Counted from the first letter of the stretch, positions 7,280 through 16,400 are shown. The stretch: DNA of 39,157 bases from an uncultured Pseudomonadota bacterium (GCA_937123825.1 CAKZKQ010000745.1:1-39157), one strand, 5' to 3'. Made by a program: numbers and translations. Notes: generated from the sequence alone by a model not told the origin.

Positions 7280-9490
7280 ATGGCACGCAAAGACCTCCCG
7301 CTGGCCTTCGACCCTGAAGATCCTGCCCTCTACCGCAACCGCGAGCTGAGTTGGCTTGAATTCAACCGCCGCGTGCTCGAAGAAGCCCAGGACCCCAAAG
7401 CCCCACTCCTTGAGCGCCTGAAGTTCCTGGCCATCTTCGCCTCCAACCTCGATGAGTTCTTTATGGTCCGCGTCTCGGGTCTGATGAGCATGGTCGAAGC
7501 CGGACTGGACGAGTCTGGGCCCGATGGGCTCGACCCCGAAGAGCAGCTTGAGCGCATCGCCGCCCTGACCCACGAGCTGGTCACCGGACAGATGCGCTGC
7601 CTGACCAACGACGTCTTGCCCAAACTGCGCCAGGAAGGGATCGTCATCGAACGCATGGAGTCGCTCAGCAAGAGCCGCCGCAAAGAAATGGCCCGCTACT
7701 TCGCTGAAGCCATCGGACCGGTCCTGACCCCACTGGCCATCGACCCCGCCCACCCCTTCCCCCAACTGGCCAACGCCAGCCTCAACCTGGCCATCGTCTT
7801 TGAGCACGACGACGCCAACACCGCCAGCATCGGCCTACCCGGCGAGTCCGCTTTTGCGCTGGTGCGCGTCCCCGAGGTCCTGCCCAGGCTCATCCCTGTG
7901 CGCAGCGCCAACTACAGCCAGGCCTACATCCTGCTCGAAGACCTCATCGCCTCCTGCTGCCAGGAACTCTTTGTCGGCCTCAAGATCCGCTCCGTCGTCC
8001 CCTTTCGCATCACCCGAAACAACGACCTGGTCGTCGACGAAGACGACATCGAAGACCTCTTGCAGACCATCGCCAAAGAACTGCGCAAACACCAACGCCG
8101 CCGCGTCGTCCGCCTGGAAATCGCCCAGGGCATGTCCCAGGAGACGCTCAACATGCTCTGCAAGGCCCTAGACCTCACACAACAAGAGGTCTACGAGATC
8201 GACGGACCCCTCAACGTCCCCGACCTCATGCACATCTACAAACACACCCACCGCAAACACCTCACAGACCGACCCTTCAACCCGCGCCTCCCCCCCCCGC
8301 CCGCTACCCGCGTCGCTCTCCTCTCGGTCCTGCGCGAGCGCGACGTCCTGCTCCACCACCCCTACGAGTCCTTCTCCACCGTGGTCGAGTTGCTCCAAAG
8401 CGCCGCTGAAGACCCGGACGTCCTGGCCATCAAACAGACCCTCTACCGCACTGCGGGAGACTCCCCCATCGTCGCCTCACTCATCCAGGCCGCGGAGGCC
8501 GGCAAAGAGGTCACGGCGCTGGTCGAACTTCGCGCCCGCTTTGACGAGATGAACAACATCCAGTGGGCTCGAACCCTGGAAAAGGCCGGTGTTCACGTCG
8601 TTTATGGGCTGATGGGCCTCAAAACCCACTGCAAGACCTCGCTGGTGGTCCGCAGAGAGGCCGATGGCCTGCGGCGCTATGTCCACCTGGGCACAGGCAA
8701 CTACAACTCCACCACCGCCAGGCTCTACACCGATCTGGGGCTGATGACCTCCAACAAGGAGTTGGGTCAGGACGTCGCCACACTCTTCAACCTCGTGACG
8801 GGCTACAACGTCGCCACCGGCAACCGCCTGCTGACCGGACAACAGAGCTTGCCCTGGAACCACCTCCTGGTCGCCCCCATTGACCTGCACAGCACCACCC
8901 AGCAGCTCATCGCTGACGAGGCCGCCAACGCCCGCGCCGGAAAGCCCGCGCACATCATCGCCAAGATGAACTCACTGGTGGACCCCACCACCATCGCCAA
9001 CCTCTACCGAGCCAGCGCCGCCGGGGTCAAAGTCGACCTCATCATCCGAGGCATCTGCTGCCTGCGCCCCGGCATCCCCGGCATCAGCGACAACATCCGC
9101 GTCATCTCCATCCTCGACCGCTTTCTGGAACACTCGCGCATCTTCTACTTCCACGCCGGCGGCCAAGACAAACTCTATGTGGGCAGCGCCGACTGGATGC
9201 CTCGCAACTTCTTCCGCCGCGTTGAGGCCGTCTTCCCCATCCTCGCCCCGCATCACAAGACCCGCATCCTCGACGAGATCCTCAAACTCCAACTGAGCGA
9301 CACCGTCAAAGCCCGCGTCGCCCAGCCCGACAACCCCACCTACACCCGCGTCGCACCCACCGGCACCAAAGACCCCGTCCGCAGCCAAACCCGCGCCATT
9401 CAACTGGCCCGCGACAACGCCATCAAGAGCCGCCCCTACGAAGAAACCATCCGCAACCCCAGGCAAGCTCGCCTCGGACGCAAACGCTGA
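7280..9490 (+). CDS. ppk1: Polyphosphate kinase 1
   Basis: A 736-residue protein of normal length for PPK1, which reversibly makes inorganic polyphosphate from ATP via a phosphohistidine intermediate. It starts with the family hallmark YRNRELSWLEFNRRVLEEA. The catalytic half has LKTHCKTSLVVRRE (His450, matching E. coli His435), YVHLGTGNYNSTTARLYTD, and FLEHSRI (His618, matching the second essential His) followed by YVGSADWMPRN. The ATG at 7280 has AGGA 7 nt upstream; a longer in-frame extension overlaps the HTTM gene and was rejected. It is the last gene of the three-gene unit starting at 5673. Link between polyphosphate and the carboxylase-like proteins: unknown. Confidence 0.97.
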   Translation: MARKDLPLAFDPEDPALYRNRELSWLEFNRRVLEEAQDPKAPLLERLKFLAIFASNLDEFFMVRVSGLMSMVEAGLDESGPDGLDPEEQLERIAALTHELVTGQMRCLTNDVLPKLRQEGIVIERMESLSKSRRKEMARYFAEAIGPVLTPLAIDPAHPFPQLANASLNLAIVFEHDDANTASIGLPGESAFALVRVPEVLPRLIPVRSANYSQAYILLEDLIASCCQELFVGLKIRSVVPFRITRNNDLVVDEDDIEDLLQTIAKELRKHQRRRVVRLEIAQGMSQETLNMLCKALDLTQQEVYEIDGPLNVPDLMHIYKHTHRKHLTDRPFNPRLPPPPATRVALLSVLRERDVLLHHPYESFSTVVELLQSAAEDPDVLAIKQTLYRTAGDSPIVASLIQAAEAGKEVTALVELRARFDEMNNIQWARTLEKAGVHVVYGLMGLKTHCKTSLVVRREADGLRRYVHLGTGNYNSTTARLYTDLGLMTSNKELGQDVATLFNLVTGYNVATGNRLLTGQQSLPWNHLLVAPIDLHSTTQQLIADEAANARAGKPAHIIAKMNSLVDPTTIANLYRASAAGVKVDLIIRGICCLRPGIPGISDNIRVISILDRFLEHSRIFYFHAGGQDKLYVGSADWMPRNFFRRVEAVFPILAPHHKTRILDEILKLQLSDTVKARVAQPDNPTYTRVAPTGTKDPVRSQTRAIQLARDNAIKSRPYEETIRNPRQARLGRKR

Positions 9491-9571
9491 ACACCACAGT
9501 GTGCTGAAAGAATTTGCCTCTGAGAATCACCCAGGACCGATGGCGCAGATTCAGCCCGCAACCACAGTGAT

Positions 9572-11647
9572 TTACTGCTGGCGGTGACCGATTTCGAGCA
9601 TAAGCAGGGCGCTGCGGCCAAGCGTGGGGCCCCAGGTGGCGTTGGTCTGGTCCAGGAGGTTGTTGAAGTCCAGACGGACGCGTGTGGCATTGGTAAAGCG
9701 CCAGCCTGCTCCGCAGCCCAGCAGCGTGTAGGCTGGGGCAGCGACAAAACCTTCAGGGACCGAACGCTCTGAACGCCAGGACACATCGCCCCAGACTTCA
9801 AGGCGATCCTTGAACCAACGGCGAGTGACTTCGGCGCGGGCAGAGTGGGCGCTGCGTTGGGGCAGGCGCTCGTCGGTGTCCAGGTCATGACTGATGGGGA
9901 GAAAGGCGTAGGTGGCCAGCAAATCCATGCCGCCGGGCATCCCGCGCCACTGGGCAGTGGCATTGAAACCGGCAGCGTGGGCGCGGGCACGATTGGCGTA
10001 GGTAAAGAGCGAGGGATCCCCTGCGACGGGTTCGTTGATGATGATGTTGCGCAGGTGATGATAAAAGCCCTCGACTTCAAACCCAAAGGTGCCCCAAGAG
10101 CCTTTTTCGGTGGTTAGAATGAGGCCAAGGCGCGCGGAGTGGAGGGTTTCAGGCTGGAGGTTGGGGTTGCCCTCGACTCGGTAGCCGACTTCGGAGTGGT
10201 CAAAGAAGAGGAAGAGTTCTTCGGCGGTGGGACGGCGCAAGCTGCGTGAGACCGAGGTGCGAACGCTGAGGTTGTCGGTCAGGCCCACGGCAACGCCGGT
10301 TTGAGCGCTGACGCCTGCGCCGTACTGGTTGTGGGTATCGATGAAGGCGCGGGAGGACCACTCAAAATCTTCGGAGGCAAACCACACCCAGGAACCTCCT
10401 ACACCGACATCGGCCAGGTTGACGGGTTCCAGATCACCGGTTTCTCCGGTGCGCTCCACGCGCGAAGCGCTGGCGCCTGCCTCCAGGGCAAGCTCGTGAC
10501 CGGATTCGGTCCACCAGGTGGTGACCAGGGTTTGGCGCACGCCAAGGTCGGTGGTGCGGTTTTTGGGGCGTTCAAAGCCGCTGCTGCGCACGAGCTTGAA
10601 GAAGCGGCTCTGATTACGGGTCACAGAGGTGTTGTGTTCGAGCCTGGCGGCGCCGCTCAGACGCCAACGGCCTTGAAGGCGAGCCCCGACTTCCTGGCGA
10701 ACGACCCGGTCGTCGAGGACGGCGGCGGGGCCGCCCAATGAGTCGGTGCGGTTTTCGGTGGCGATGGTGCTCAGGCGCAGCAGATCGTATTGGCCGGGGC
10801 GCCATGTAATCATGGCTTCGCCGTGCATGCGTTCCTGGCCGGGCGTGTCTGGGATCAAGTCGCCATTGGGATCGAGGGGATCGGCAAAAGAGACCTGACC
10901 GAGCAGCGCCAACTGCCAGGCATCACCCAGCGAGGCGTCGGCGCTCAGGGCGTAGGTTTCGCCGACGAGCGTGTCCTCCGAGGCACCAAACTGGCCTCGG
11001 GCCACCACGCTGGTGGGGCGCACGTCGCGCCGGGTGACCACGTCAATGATGACGCCGCCCGCTCCGGCGCTGCCAGCGGGGCCTAGACCACGATAGACAT
11101 CGATCCGCTCGATGGTGGCGGGGTCAACGGGGATGGAGGCCAGATCGGTGATGGGACCGGAGGGCGAACCAGACGGGCGAGAGATGGGCAGCCCGTCGCG
11201 CAGGACGATCAGTTGGGAGGTGGGCAGACCGTCGACGATGAGGCCTTGGCTGGTGCCGGTGGGGCTGGAGTCGGCGCCTGCACTGATCCACTGCATTGCA
11301 GTGGCCAGATCGGTGACACCGCGCCGGGAGAGTTCTTCAGCGGTGATGCTCTCGATGCGTTCGGGGCGTCGTTCCAGCGATGAGGTGATGGGCTTTTCGG
11401 TGACGACAACCTCACCCAACTCCATGTCGGTGCCCCCTGCGGCGCCATCACCGGCATCAACGGGCACCACCTCGTCGCCATCATCTTCGGGGTCGAGGAC
11501 AATGATGTCGTCCTCTTCTGAACCATTGGGGAGTGCTTCGTCTTCGGGCGGCGATTGGGCGTGCACCTGGGCAAGGAACCCCATAAGGAGGACCAACGCC
11601 ACAGTCAGACACACACCTGATGGGGTTTGGTTGGATGCTTTCATCAT
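9572..11647 (-). CDS. TonB-dependent outer-membrane receptor, probable heme receptor
   Basis: A 691-residue protein: signal peptide (ending near AQVHAQ), an acidic stretch, a TonB-box-like GEVVVTEKP, a plug domain (LDVYRGLGPAGSAGAGG type; about residues 80-200), then a beta-barrel. In the barrel, SRSLRRPTAEELF followed by VEGNPNLQPE resembles the FRAP...NPNL heme-receptor motif, with FRAP degenerate. The protein ends HRQQ and lacks the usual terminal aromatic residue. ATG 11647 overlaps the stop of the upstream lipoprotein gene (ATGA), so the two are translationally coupled; a GTG at 11653 is possible. Last gene of the hmuY-like unit; heme as ligand is inferred from motif and neighbours. Confidence 0.9.
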   Translation of the reverse strand: MMKASNQTPSGVCLTVALVLLMGFLAQVHAQSPPEDEALPNGSEEDDIIVLDPEDDGDEVVPVDAGDGAAGGTDMELGEVVVTEKPITSSLERRPERIESITAEELSRRGVTDLATAMQWISAGADSSPTGTSQGLIVDGLPTSQLIVLRDGLPISRPSGSPSGPITDLASIPVDPATIERIDVYRGLGPAGSAGAGGVIIDVVTRRDVRPTSVVARGQFGASEDTLVGETYALSADASLGDAWQLALLGQVSFADPLDPNGDLIPDTPGQERMHGEAMITWRPGQYDLLRLSTIATENRTDSLGGPAAVLDDRVVRQEVGARLQGRWRLSGAARLEHNTSVTRNQSRFFKLVRSSGFERPKNRTTDLGVRQTLVTTWWTESGHELALEAGASASRVERTGETGDLEPVNLADVGVGGSWVWFASEDFEWSSRAFIDTHNQYGAGVSAQTGVAVGLTDNLSVRTSVSRSLRRPTAEELFLFFDHSEVGYRVEGNPNLQPETLHSARLGLILTTEKGSWGTFGFEVEGFYHHLRNIIINEPVAGDPSLFTYANRARAHAAGFNATAQWRGMPGGMDLLATYAFLPISHDLDTDERLPQRSAHSARAEVTRRWFKDRLEVWGDVSWRSERSVPEGFVAAPAYTLLGCGAGWRFTNATRVRLDFNNLLDQTNATWGPTLGRSALLMLEIGHRQQ

Positions 11648-12804
11648 TCCCACAACGACTCAGGCAAAACCAAGGGGACAAATTGCTGGCTGCCACCCTC
11701 ATCCCCACGGGTCCAGTTCCACATCAGGTTGCCGGGGGAGAGGCGGATGGAGACATCGCCCGCAAACTGCTCGATCATCAAATCGAAGCTGCGCTCATCG
11801 GGCCAAAGCCCCGCGAAGGGCTCGGCAGCGCTGGCCTCGACGCTCATGGCCGACTGGTGTGTGTCAGGGTCACAAAAGCGCACCAACGACACGCTGTAGG
11901 GCGACGACGTCTCGATCGAGACCTTTTGCAAGGTGTCTTGCCCTGGCTCAAAGGCCTCTTGGAGCGTCGGGGACATCGCCAACGGGGCACACAAGACGTT
12001 GAAGGACAGCTCGACCGCGCCCTGCCCTTCGACAACCTGACTCAACTGCCATTGCACGGCCTGCATGCCTGCGGTGGCCTGAATGTGAATGTCGCTGTGG
12101 AGTTGACCGCCGTCTGTGAAGATGGACCCAAAACGGGCATGTCGGCGCTCGCTGGCTGCGGATGGATTGGGTTTGGCGGCGGCCAAGAGCGTCAGCAGCC
12201 CTTGCTCATCCCCAAGATCCTCGGCGTCCAGCGACGTGATCGTCTGACGCTCGCCTTCGGGCTGCGCAAAGTGTGCCGTGTTGAAGAGACCGGGATTGGA
12301 GACGGCAAAGCCCGCCTCAGGCACCACGCGCCACGATGTCCGCAGGACCAACGCAGCCTTAGGGTCGGCACAAGCGACCTCGGCCAATGGGCTGAGCGAA
12401 ACACAGACTTCGGTCTCTTTGACGCTGTTCGAAAGCGTCAGCGACTCAACCTCAGCGCCCGCCGTGCGTGCCTGGAGCGAAAAGAACCCGCTGACGCCCT
12501 GGGCGTTGTAGTAGTTCTCAACGCGCACAAAGGTCACATCCTGCCCGCGCTCTACGGCATAGACCACAGAGCGCGCCGAAAGCGTGTGGGTGATGTTGTC
12601 GTAATGGTACCAGGTGGCACCAATCTCATAGGGATCTTCCCCAAAGCCAAGCGCCGCCAGTTCAACACCGGTCGGGCCTTCATCCGGCGCCTCTCCGTCG
12701 GGCACATTGTCTGCGTCCTCGGTCGTCTCAATCCCACCGCAGCCGGCCACAACAAGCGCCATCCAAACGGCACCCAAACGCCAGCCCATCACAACGTGGT
12801 CCAT
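11644..12804 (-). CDS. Lipoprotein with a partial HmuY-like segment
   Basis: A 386-residue protein with a lipobox (VVAGC, Cys22) and an acidic linker. Residues about 63-113 (ATWYHYDNITHTLSARSVVY onward) align with the last 55 residues of the neighbouring HmuY-like protein (AWYDYDPSTHTVSNRPGEVY onward). The remaining 270 residues are unrecognised and mostly beta-like, with a few Cys. It is probably an outer-membrane lipoprotein working with the TonB receptor gene that overlaps it by ATGA. ATG 12804 is chosen because of GGGGG 5 nt upstream; ATG 12837 or 12789 are alternatives. It may be a heme-binding or receptor-associated protein (inference). Confidence 0.7.
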   Translation of the reverse strand: MDHVVMGWRLGAVWMALVVAGCGGIETTEDADNVPDGEAPDEGPTGVELAALGFGEDPYEIGATWYHYDNITHTLSARSVVYAVERGQDVTFVRVENYYNAQGVSGFFSLQARTAGAEVESLTLSNSVKETEVCVSLSPLAEVACADPKAALVLRTSWRVVPEAGFAVSNPGLFNTAHFAQPEGERQTITSLDAEDLGDEQGLLTLLAAAKPNPSAASERRHARFGSIFTDGGQLHSDIHIQATAGMQAVQWQLSQVVEGQGAVELSFNVLCAPLAMSPTLQEAFEPGQDTLQKVSIETSSPYSVSLVRFCDPDTHQSAMSVEASAAEPFAGLWPDERSFDLMIEQFAGDVSIRLSPGNLMWNWTRGDEGGSQQFVPLVLPESLWE

Positions 12805-12904
12805 CACAACCCCCACAACAAAGCCGCAGACCGGCATTGAGCGCCGGTGACAGCGGCAGCCATCACAAATACAGCCCCCAAAGGTTCACCTCGCCCCTCG
12901 GACC

Positions 12905-13717
12905 TCAGAAAGCACTCTTCCAACGAATGGTGTAGGTGCCGTCGGCGTAATCCTGGATCTCAAGCTGCGTCACCATGTGGGTGGCCGCATTGTAGATGAA
13001 GTAGACCTCACCGGGACGGTTGGAGACCGTGTGGGTGGACGGATCGTAGTCGTACCAGGCCCCAAAAGCGGTGTTGAGAAGCCCCGGCCCCACGGTCACC
13101 AGATTGCATTCATCGTCCATAAAGTCGTCCACAGCCCACATGGCATCCGCGCCGGGGGGTGTGGCATCTTCCCAGGTCGTCTCTGATACTGAAGAGAGCA
13201 TCAGCGCCGAAGGACCCGAATCACCACCGTTGAGGCGGATGATGCTGCGCTTGAAGGCCAGGTCCCAATCGCTGTTGCTCAGCGCCTCAACATCGCTGAT
13301 CTCCAAGCGCTCACCAGTGTCCAAATCGACGTAGATGTAGGAGCTGGTCCCCGCATTGGCGTTGCCACCGACCGAGGCATCGAGTGTGAAGATGCTGCCA
13401 TCTTCACCGGCCTCCATCGCAAAGTCGCCAGCCGTCACCGTATCGAGCTCCCCTACAAGACTGGCAATCTCTGCATCCACATCGCAGATCATGTCATTGT
13501 TGGGGGCATCGTTGTTGGGCGCGTCATTATTGGGCGGCACGTCATTGTTGTCAGTGTCGTTGTTGCCCACCTCGTTGTTGTCGGTGTCGTTGTTGCCGTC
13601 GTCATTGTTGACCACGGGGTCTTCACCAGCGCTCTCTTCGGTCGTGTCCCCACAGGCCAATGCTCCCAAAAGGAGAAGAGCGCAAATCACTGCAATGCGC
13701 ACCTGGTGCTTGTCCAT
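12905..13717 (-). CDS. HmuY family heme-binding lipoprotein
   Basis: A 270-residue lipoprotein (lipobox LGALAC, Cys22). Residues 36-76 are an Asn-Asn-Asp repeat linker. The HmuY-like domain follows: SSYIYVDLDTGE, then SDWDLAFKRSIIRLNGGDSG (about 148-167), the family's typical W-D-lAF-R..-N-GG pattern, and WYDYDPSTHTVS near the end. HmuY proteins bind heme at the cell surface and hand it to a TonB receptor, which fits the gene order. It is the first gene of the minus-strand unit, facing a promoter region with three Fur-like boxes. The ATG at 13717 has only a weak AAGG upstream. Confidence 0.88.
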   Translation of the reverse strand: MDKHQVRIAVICALLLLGALACGDTTEESAGEDPVVNNDDGNNDTDNNEVGNNDTDNNDVPPNNDAPNNDAPNNDMICDVDAEIASLVGELDTVTAGDFAMEAGEDGSIFTLDASVGGNANAGTSSYIYVDLDTGERLEISDVEALSNSDWDLAFKRSIIRLNGGDSGPSALMLSSVSETTWEDATPPGADAMWAVDDFMDDECNLVTVGPGLLNTAFGAWYDYDPSTHTVSNRPGEVYFIYNAATHMVTQLEIQDYADGTYTIRWKSAF

Positions 13718-13833
13718 GCCTTAAATCTACCTGATTGCTTTGCCTTGGGGTCCAAACTGACGACCCCAAAAGCTTTGAATGCACTGAAAAACCGGACACA
13801 AGGCAGCCGTGTGGGTCCGAACGACTATGATTT

Positions 13834-13848
13834 TGAAAGTCATTCTCA
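13834..13848. promoter_or_regulatory. Fur-like box 1
   Basis: TGAAAGTCATTCTCA matches 12 of 15 positions of the classic Fur consensus TGATAATCATTATCA. It is part of a 17-bp sequence repeated exactly at 13960-13976, and sits 117 bp upstream of the HmuY-like start. Confidence 0.65.
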
Positions 13849-13893
13849 ACGACTCAGCAGGCAAACTAGCTCGCCCAAAGCACTGCGTCAATA

Positions 13894-13916
13894 GTGAAAT
13901 TGAATATAATTTTCAC
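13894..13916. promoter_or_regulatory. Fur-like box 2 (palindrome)
   Basis: Outer arms GTGAAA/TTTCAC enclose TGAATATAATTTTCA (13901-13915), a 7-1-7 palindrome with 6 of 7 pairs. It shares the 14-mer GAAATTGAATATAA with the box at 18564. It overlaps the start of the candidate -35 of the hmu transport unit. Confidence 0.65.
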
Positions 13917-13965
13917 TTGACGAACCACTGCAACCAGCCCTAGCCTTTCACCAGAGGCTTGATTT

Positions 13966-13980
13966 TGAAAGTCATTATCT
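13966..13980. promoter_or_regulatory. Fur-like box 3
   Basis: TGAAAGTCATTATCT matches 12 of 15 positions of the Fur consensus. It lies 25-39 nt before the GTG of the small first gene, where bound repressor would block transcription start or early elongation. Confidence 0.65.
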
Positions 13981-14004
13981 CTCTAAACCACGGGAGGACC
14001 GAGC

Positions 14005-14319
14005 GTGAACGCACCCCAAACAACGCCCCACATCTACATCAACGATGTCGGTCAAGTCGTCATCGAAACTCGTCATACCCGCCAAACGATGTCCGCCGAG
14101 GCCTTTGTCTCTTTGTTGCGGCAACGGGCGATGTCCTCCCAAACACCATCAACCTCCACATTGCCCATCTCACCAACTCCAAACGACGTTCCCCACAGAC
14201 CAGACAGCATGCCAAGCCCCGTCATTCCACGAGGCATCAAGCAACATGGCCTCCCCTCAAATTTGAGCCAACCAAATCACCAATATGCCTACCCTTCTGT
14301 CTTTCTCACCCCAAAGTGA
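14005..14319 (+). CDS. Small protein of unknown function, first gene of the hmu transport unit
   Basis: A 104-residue protein starting at GTG 14005, preceded by an excellent Shine-Dalgarno site (GGGAGGA, 13992-13998, 6 nt spacing). The N-terminal 46 residues (IYINDVGQVVIETRHTRQTM, then AEAFVSLLRQRA) look like a small folded domain; the rest is Pro/Ser/Asn-rich and probably disordered. There is no signal peptide or TM. It does not match the HemP hemin-uptake motif that often occupies this position. It lies between a Fur-like box and hmuT (33 nt gap). Function unknown; a heme- or iron-linked regulatory or accessory role is a guess from position. Confidence 0.55.
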   Translation: MNAPQTTPHIYINDVGQVVIETRHTRQTMSAEAFVSLLRQRAMSSQTPSTSTLPISPTPNDVPHRPDSMPSPVIPRGIKQHGLPSNLSQPNHQYAYPSVFLTPK

Positions 14320-14352
14320 CAGCACCCCTGTCGAAGTGGAGTCACCCAACCC

Positions 14353-15315
14353 ATGAACCTCAACACACAAACACTGCATATGCTCTCGCTGGGCAGCGCC
14401 ATGCTGACGCTGACCCTGGTCATGGCGTGCCAACCCAACTCCGCGCAGACCCCCAAAGTCGATGCACCCAAAGCAGAGTCCAACACCGGCGCCATCACAC
14501 AGCCCCCCAATGACACACCCAAGACCAAAAAAGAGCGTCTGGTCGTGCTTGGCGGTGCGCTGACTGAGACCGTCTATGCGCTGGGCCTCGGTGACCAGGT
14601 CGTGGGCGTCGACACATCCAGCGTCTACCCCGAGCAAACCCAGGCGCTGCCCAAGGTCGGCTACCACAAACGCCTCTCGGCCGAGTCGTTGCTCTCTCTC
14701 AACCCCACCCAGGTCTTGCTGACCGATGAAGCCGGACCTGCCGCGGCCCTCGAACAGCTTCAACAAGCCGGTGTGACGTTGGTTCAGGTCCCTTCAGGCT
14801 ATGGCCAGAGCAAAGCCACCGAGCGCATCAAAGCCATCGCAAAAGCACTGGGCCAGGAGGCCAAAGGCCAAGAGTTGGTCAAACACATCGACGACCAACT
14901 GGCCGCCCACAAAGCCAGCCTCAAAGGCGCCCCTACTGGTCCCAAGGTCCTCTTCATCTACGCCCGAGGACACCGGGTGCTGCTGGTCTCTGGCACCAAC
15001 ACAGCGGCCGATGAAATCCTGACTCTGGCCGGCGCTCAAAACGCCATCACGGACTTTGAAGGTTTTAAACCACTGACGCCCGAAGCCGTCATTGGGGCCA
15101 CACCCGAAGCCATCCTGATCCCGAACAAGGGCCTGAAGAGCATCGGCGGCATTGACGGGCTGCTGAAACTGCCAGGACTGGCCGACACCCCTGCAGGCAA
15201 GACCCGCAAGGTCGTCACTTTCGATGATTTGAAGCTCCTTGGTTTTGGCCCCCGCACCGCCGAGGCCGCCATCGAACTGCACAAAAAACTCAACGCCCCC
15301 CAGCCAACCCAATGA
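14353..15315 (+). CDS. hmuT: Hemin ABC transporter substrate-binding protein
   Basis: A 320-residue class III periplasmic-binding protein. The signal peptide ends in an apparent lipobox (LVMAC, Cys26), followed by a 30-residue linker, so it is probably membrane-tethered rather than free. The fold begins RLVVLGGALTETVYALGLGD. VGYHKRLSAE contains Tyr104, matching the heme-ligand Tyr in the VGYxRxLSAEG segment of HmuT/ShuT. The stop overlaps hmuU by ATGA. GGAG lies about 11 nt before the ATG. It delivers periplasmic heme to HmuUV. Confidence 0.92.
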   Translation: MNLNTQTLHMLSLGSAMLTLTLVMACQPNSAQTPKVDAPKAESNTGAITQPPNDTPKTKKERLVVLGGALTETVYALGLGDQVVGVDTSSVYPEQTQALPKVGYHKRLSAESLLSLNPTQVLLTDEAGPAAALEQLQQAGVTLVQVPSGYGQSKATERIKAIAKALGQEAKGQELVKHIDDQLAAHKASLKGAPTGPKVLFIYARGHRVLLVSGTNTAADEILTLAGAQNAITDFEGFKPLTPEAVIGATPEAILIPNKGLKSIGGIDGLLKLPGLADTPAGKTRKVVTFDDLKLLGFGPRTAEAAIELHKKLNAPQPTQ

Positions 15316-16400
15316 CCACCACTCCAACACACGCCCATCCCAGGCCAGCGGGTGCGCTGACCGGTGTACTCGGTCGCACTGGCCCTCTGGGTGCACTTGG
15401 CGCGCTGGTGCTCTTGATGGCAGCGCTCTCGGCCTGCCTGGGCGCGCTGCACATCAGCCCGGGACAATTGGCGGCCATCGTCGGCGATGGGCTTGGCGTG
15501 TCGCTGCCGTGGGACTACCTGCCCCACCAAAGCACCGTCTTCTGGTCCATCCGCCTGCCCAGAATCTGCCTGGGCATGCTGGTGGGTGCCTCCCTGGCCG
15601 TCAGCGGCGCGGCGCTCCAAGGCATGTTCCGCAACCCTCTGGCAGATCCGGGGCTCATCGGCGTGTCGGGCGGCGGCGCCATGGGCGCTGCGTTGGTCAT
15701 TGTGCTTTTGCCTGCTGGGTGGTTGGCCAGCGCCGGGGCGTTGGCGCTGCCGTTGGCCGCCTTTGTTGGCGGGCTGATGGCGGTGATCATCGTCTACCGC
15801 TTGGCCACACAAGAGGGTCAAACCTCGGTGTCGAGCATGCTCCTGGCCGGGATCGCGGTCAACGCGCTGGTGGGCTCGGTCATTGGCCTGCTGACCTTTG
15901 TGTCGGACGACGCCGCGCTGCGATCACTGACCATGTGGAGCCTGGGAAGCCTGGGCGGCGCCACCTGGCGAGTGGTCTTGCTGGTCACCCCCTGTGTGCT
16001 GGTCGCCATCTGGTGGACCACCCGGCAAGCAGACGCCCTCAACGCCCTGCTCCTTGGAGAATCCCAGGCGCGTCATCTGGGTGTGGACGTTGTGCGGCTG
16101 CGACGGCATTTGGTGGCCATGGTCGCCCTGGCCGTCGGCGCTGGGGTGGGCTTTACGGGGCTGATTGGCTTTGTGGGGTTGGTCGTCCCCCACATGCTGC
16201 GCCTTGGGTTGAGTCCAGACCATAAGCTGGTCGTGCCGGGCTCGGCGCTCCTGGGCGCCGCATTGCTTTTGGGCGCCGATCTGGTGTGCCGCGTGGCCGT
16301 GGCGCCCGCCGAGATGCCCATTGGCGTGGTGACCTCGCTTCTGGGCGCCCCCTTCTTTTTGTGGTTGATGCTGCGCGGCTCTGGCCGCCGGGAGGCATGA
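15312..16400 (+). CDS. hmuU: Hemin ABC transporter permease
   Basis: A 362-residue FecCD/BtuC-type permease with about ten TM helices. Family blocks include RLPRICLGMLVGASLAVSG, FRNPLADPGLIGVSGG, GFVGLVVPHMLRL and PAEMPIGVVTSLLGAPFFLW. The start ATG overlaps the hmuT stop and the end overlaps hmuV, so production of the three parts is coupled. It forms the heme path through the inner membrane, probably as a homodimer. Confidence 0.95.
   Translation: MTTTPTHAHPRPAGALTGVLGRTGPLGALGALVLLMAALSACLGALHISPGQLAAIVGDGLGVSLPWDYLPHQSTVFWSIRLPRICLGMLVGASLAVSGAALQGMFRNPLADPGLIGVSGGGAMGAALVIVLLPAGWLASAGALALPLAAFVGGLMAVIIVYRLATQEGQTSVSSMLLAGIAVNALVGSVIGLLTFVSDDAALRSLTMWSLGSLGGATWRVVLLVTPCVLVAIWWTTRQADALNALLLGESQARHLGVDVVRLRRHLVAMVALAVGAGVGFTGLIGFVGLVVPHMLRLGLSPDHKLVVPGSALLGAALLLGADLVCRVAVAPAEMPIGVVTSLLGAPFFLWLMLRGSGRREA

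Larger units (their letters stand above)
13718..14004. promoter_or_regulatory. Divergent Fur-regulated promoter region
   Basis: This 287-bp AT-richer gap lies between the hmuY-like unit (minus) and the hmu transport unit (plus). It holds three Fur-like 7-1-7 sites, annotated separately, and a possible plus-strand promoter: TTGACG at 13917-13922, an 18-nt spacer, and TAGCCT at 13941-13946. The middle Fur-like site overlaps that -35, and the right site lies just before the ribosome binding site of the first plus gene. Iron-responsive repression of both units is inferred. Confidence 0.7.

Noticed and set aside
13356..13724. Leu/Ser repeat protein on the plus strand
   Set aside because: It is the reverse reading of the Asn-Asn-Asp linker of the HmuY-like lipoprotein.
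13959..14513. A 184-codon open frame overlapping the small hmu gene and hmuT
   Set aside because: It has no ribosome binding site and overlaps hmuT, whose product is clear.
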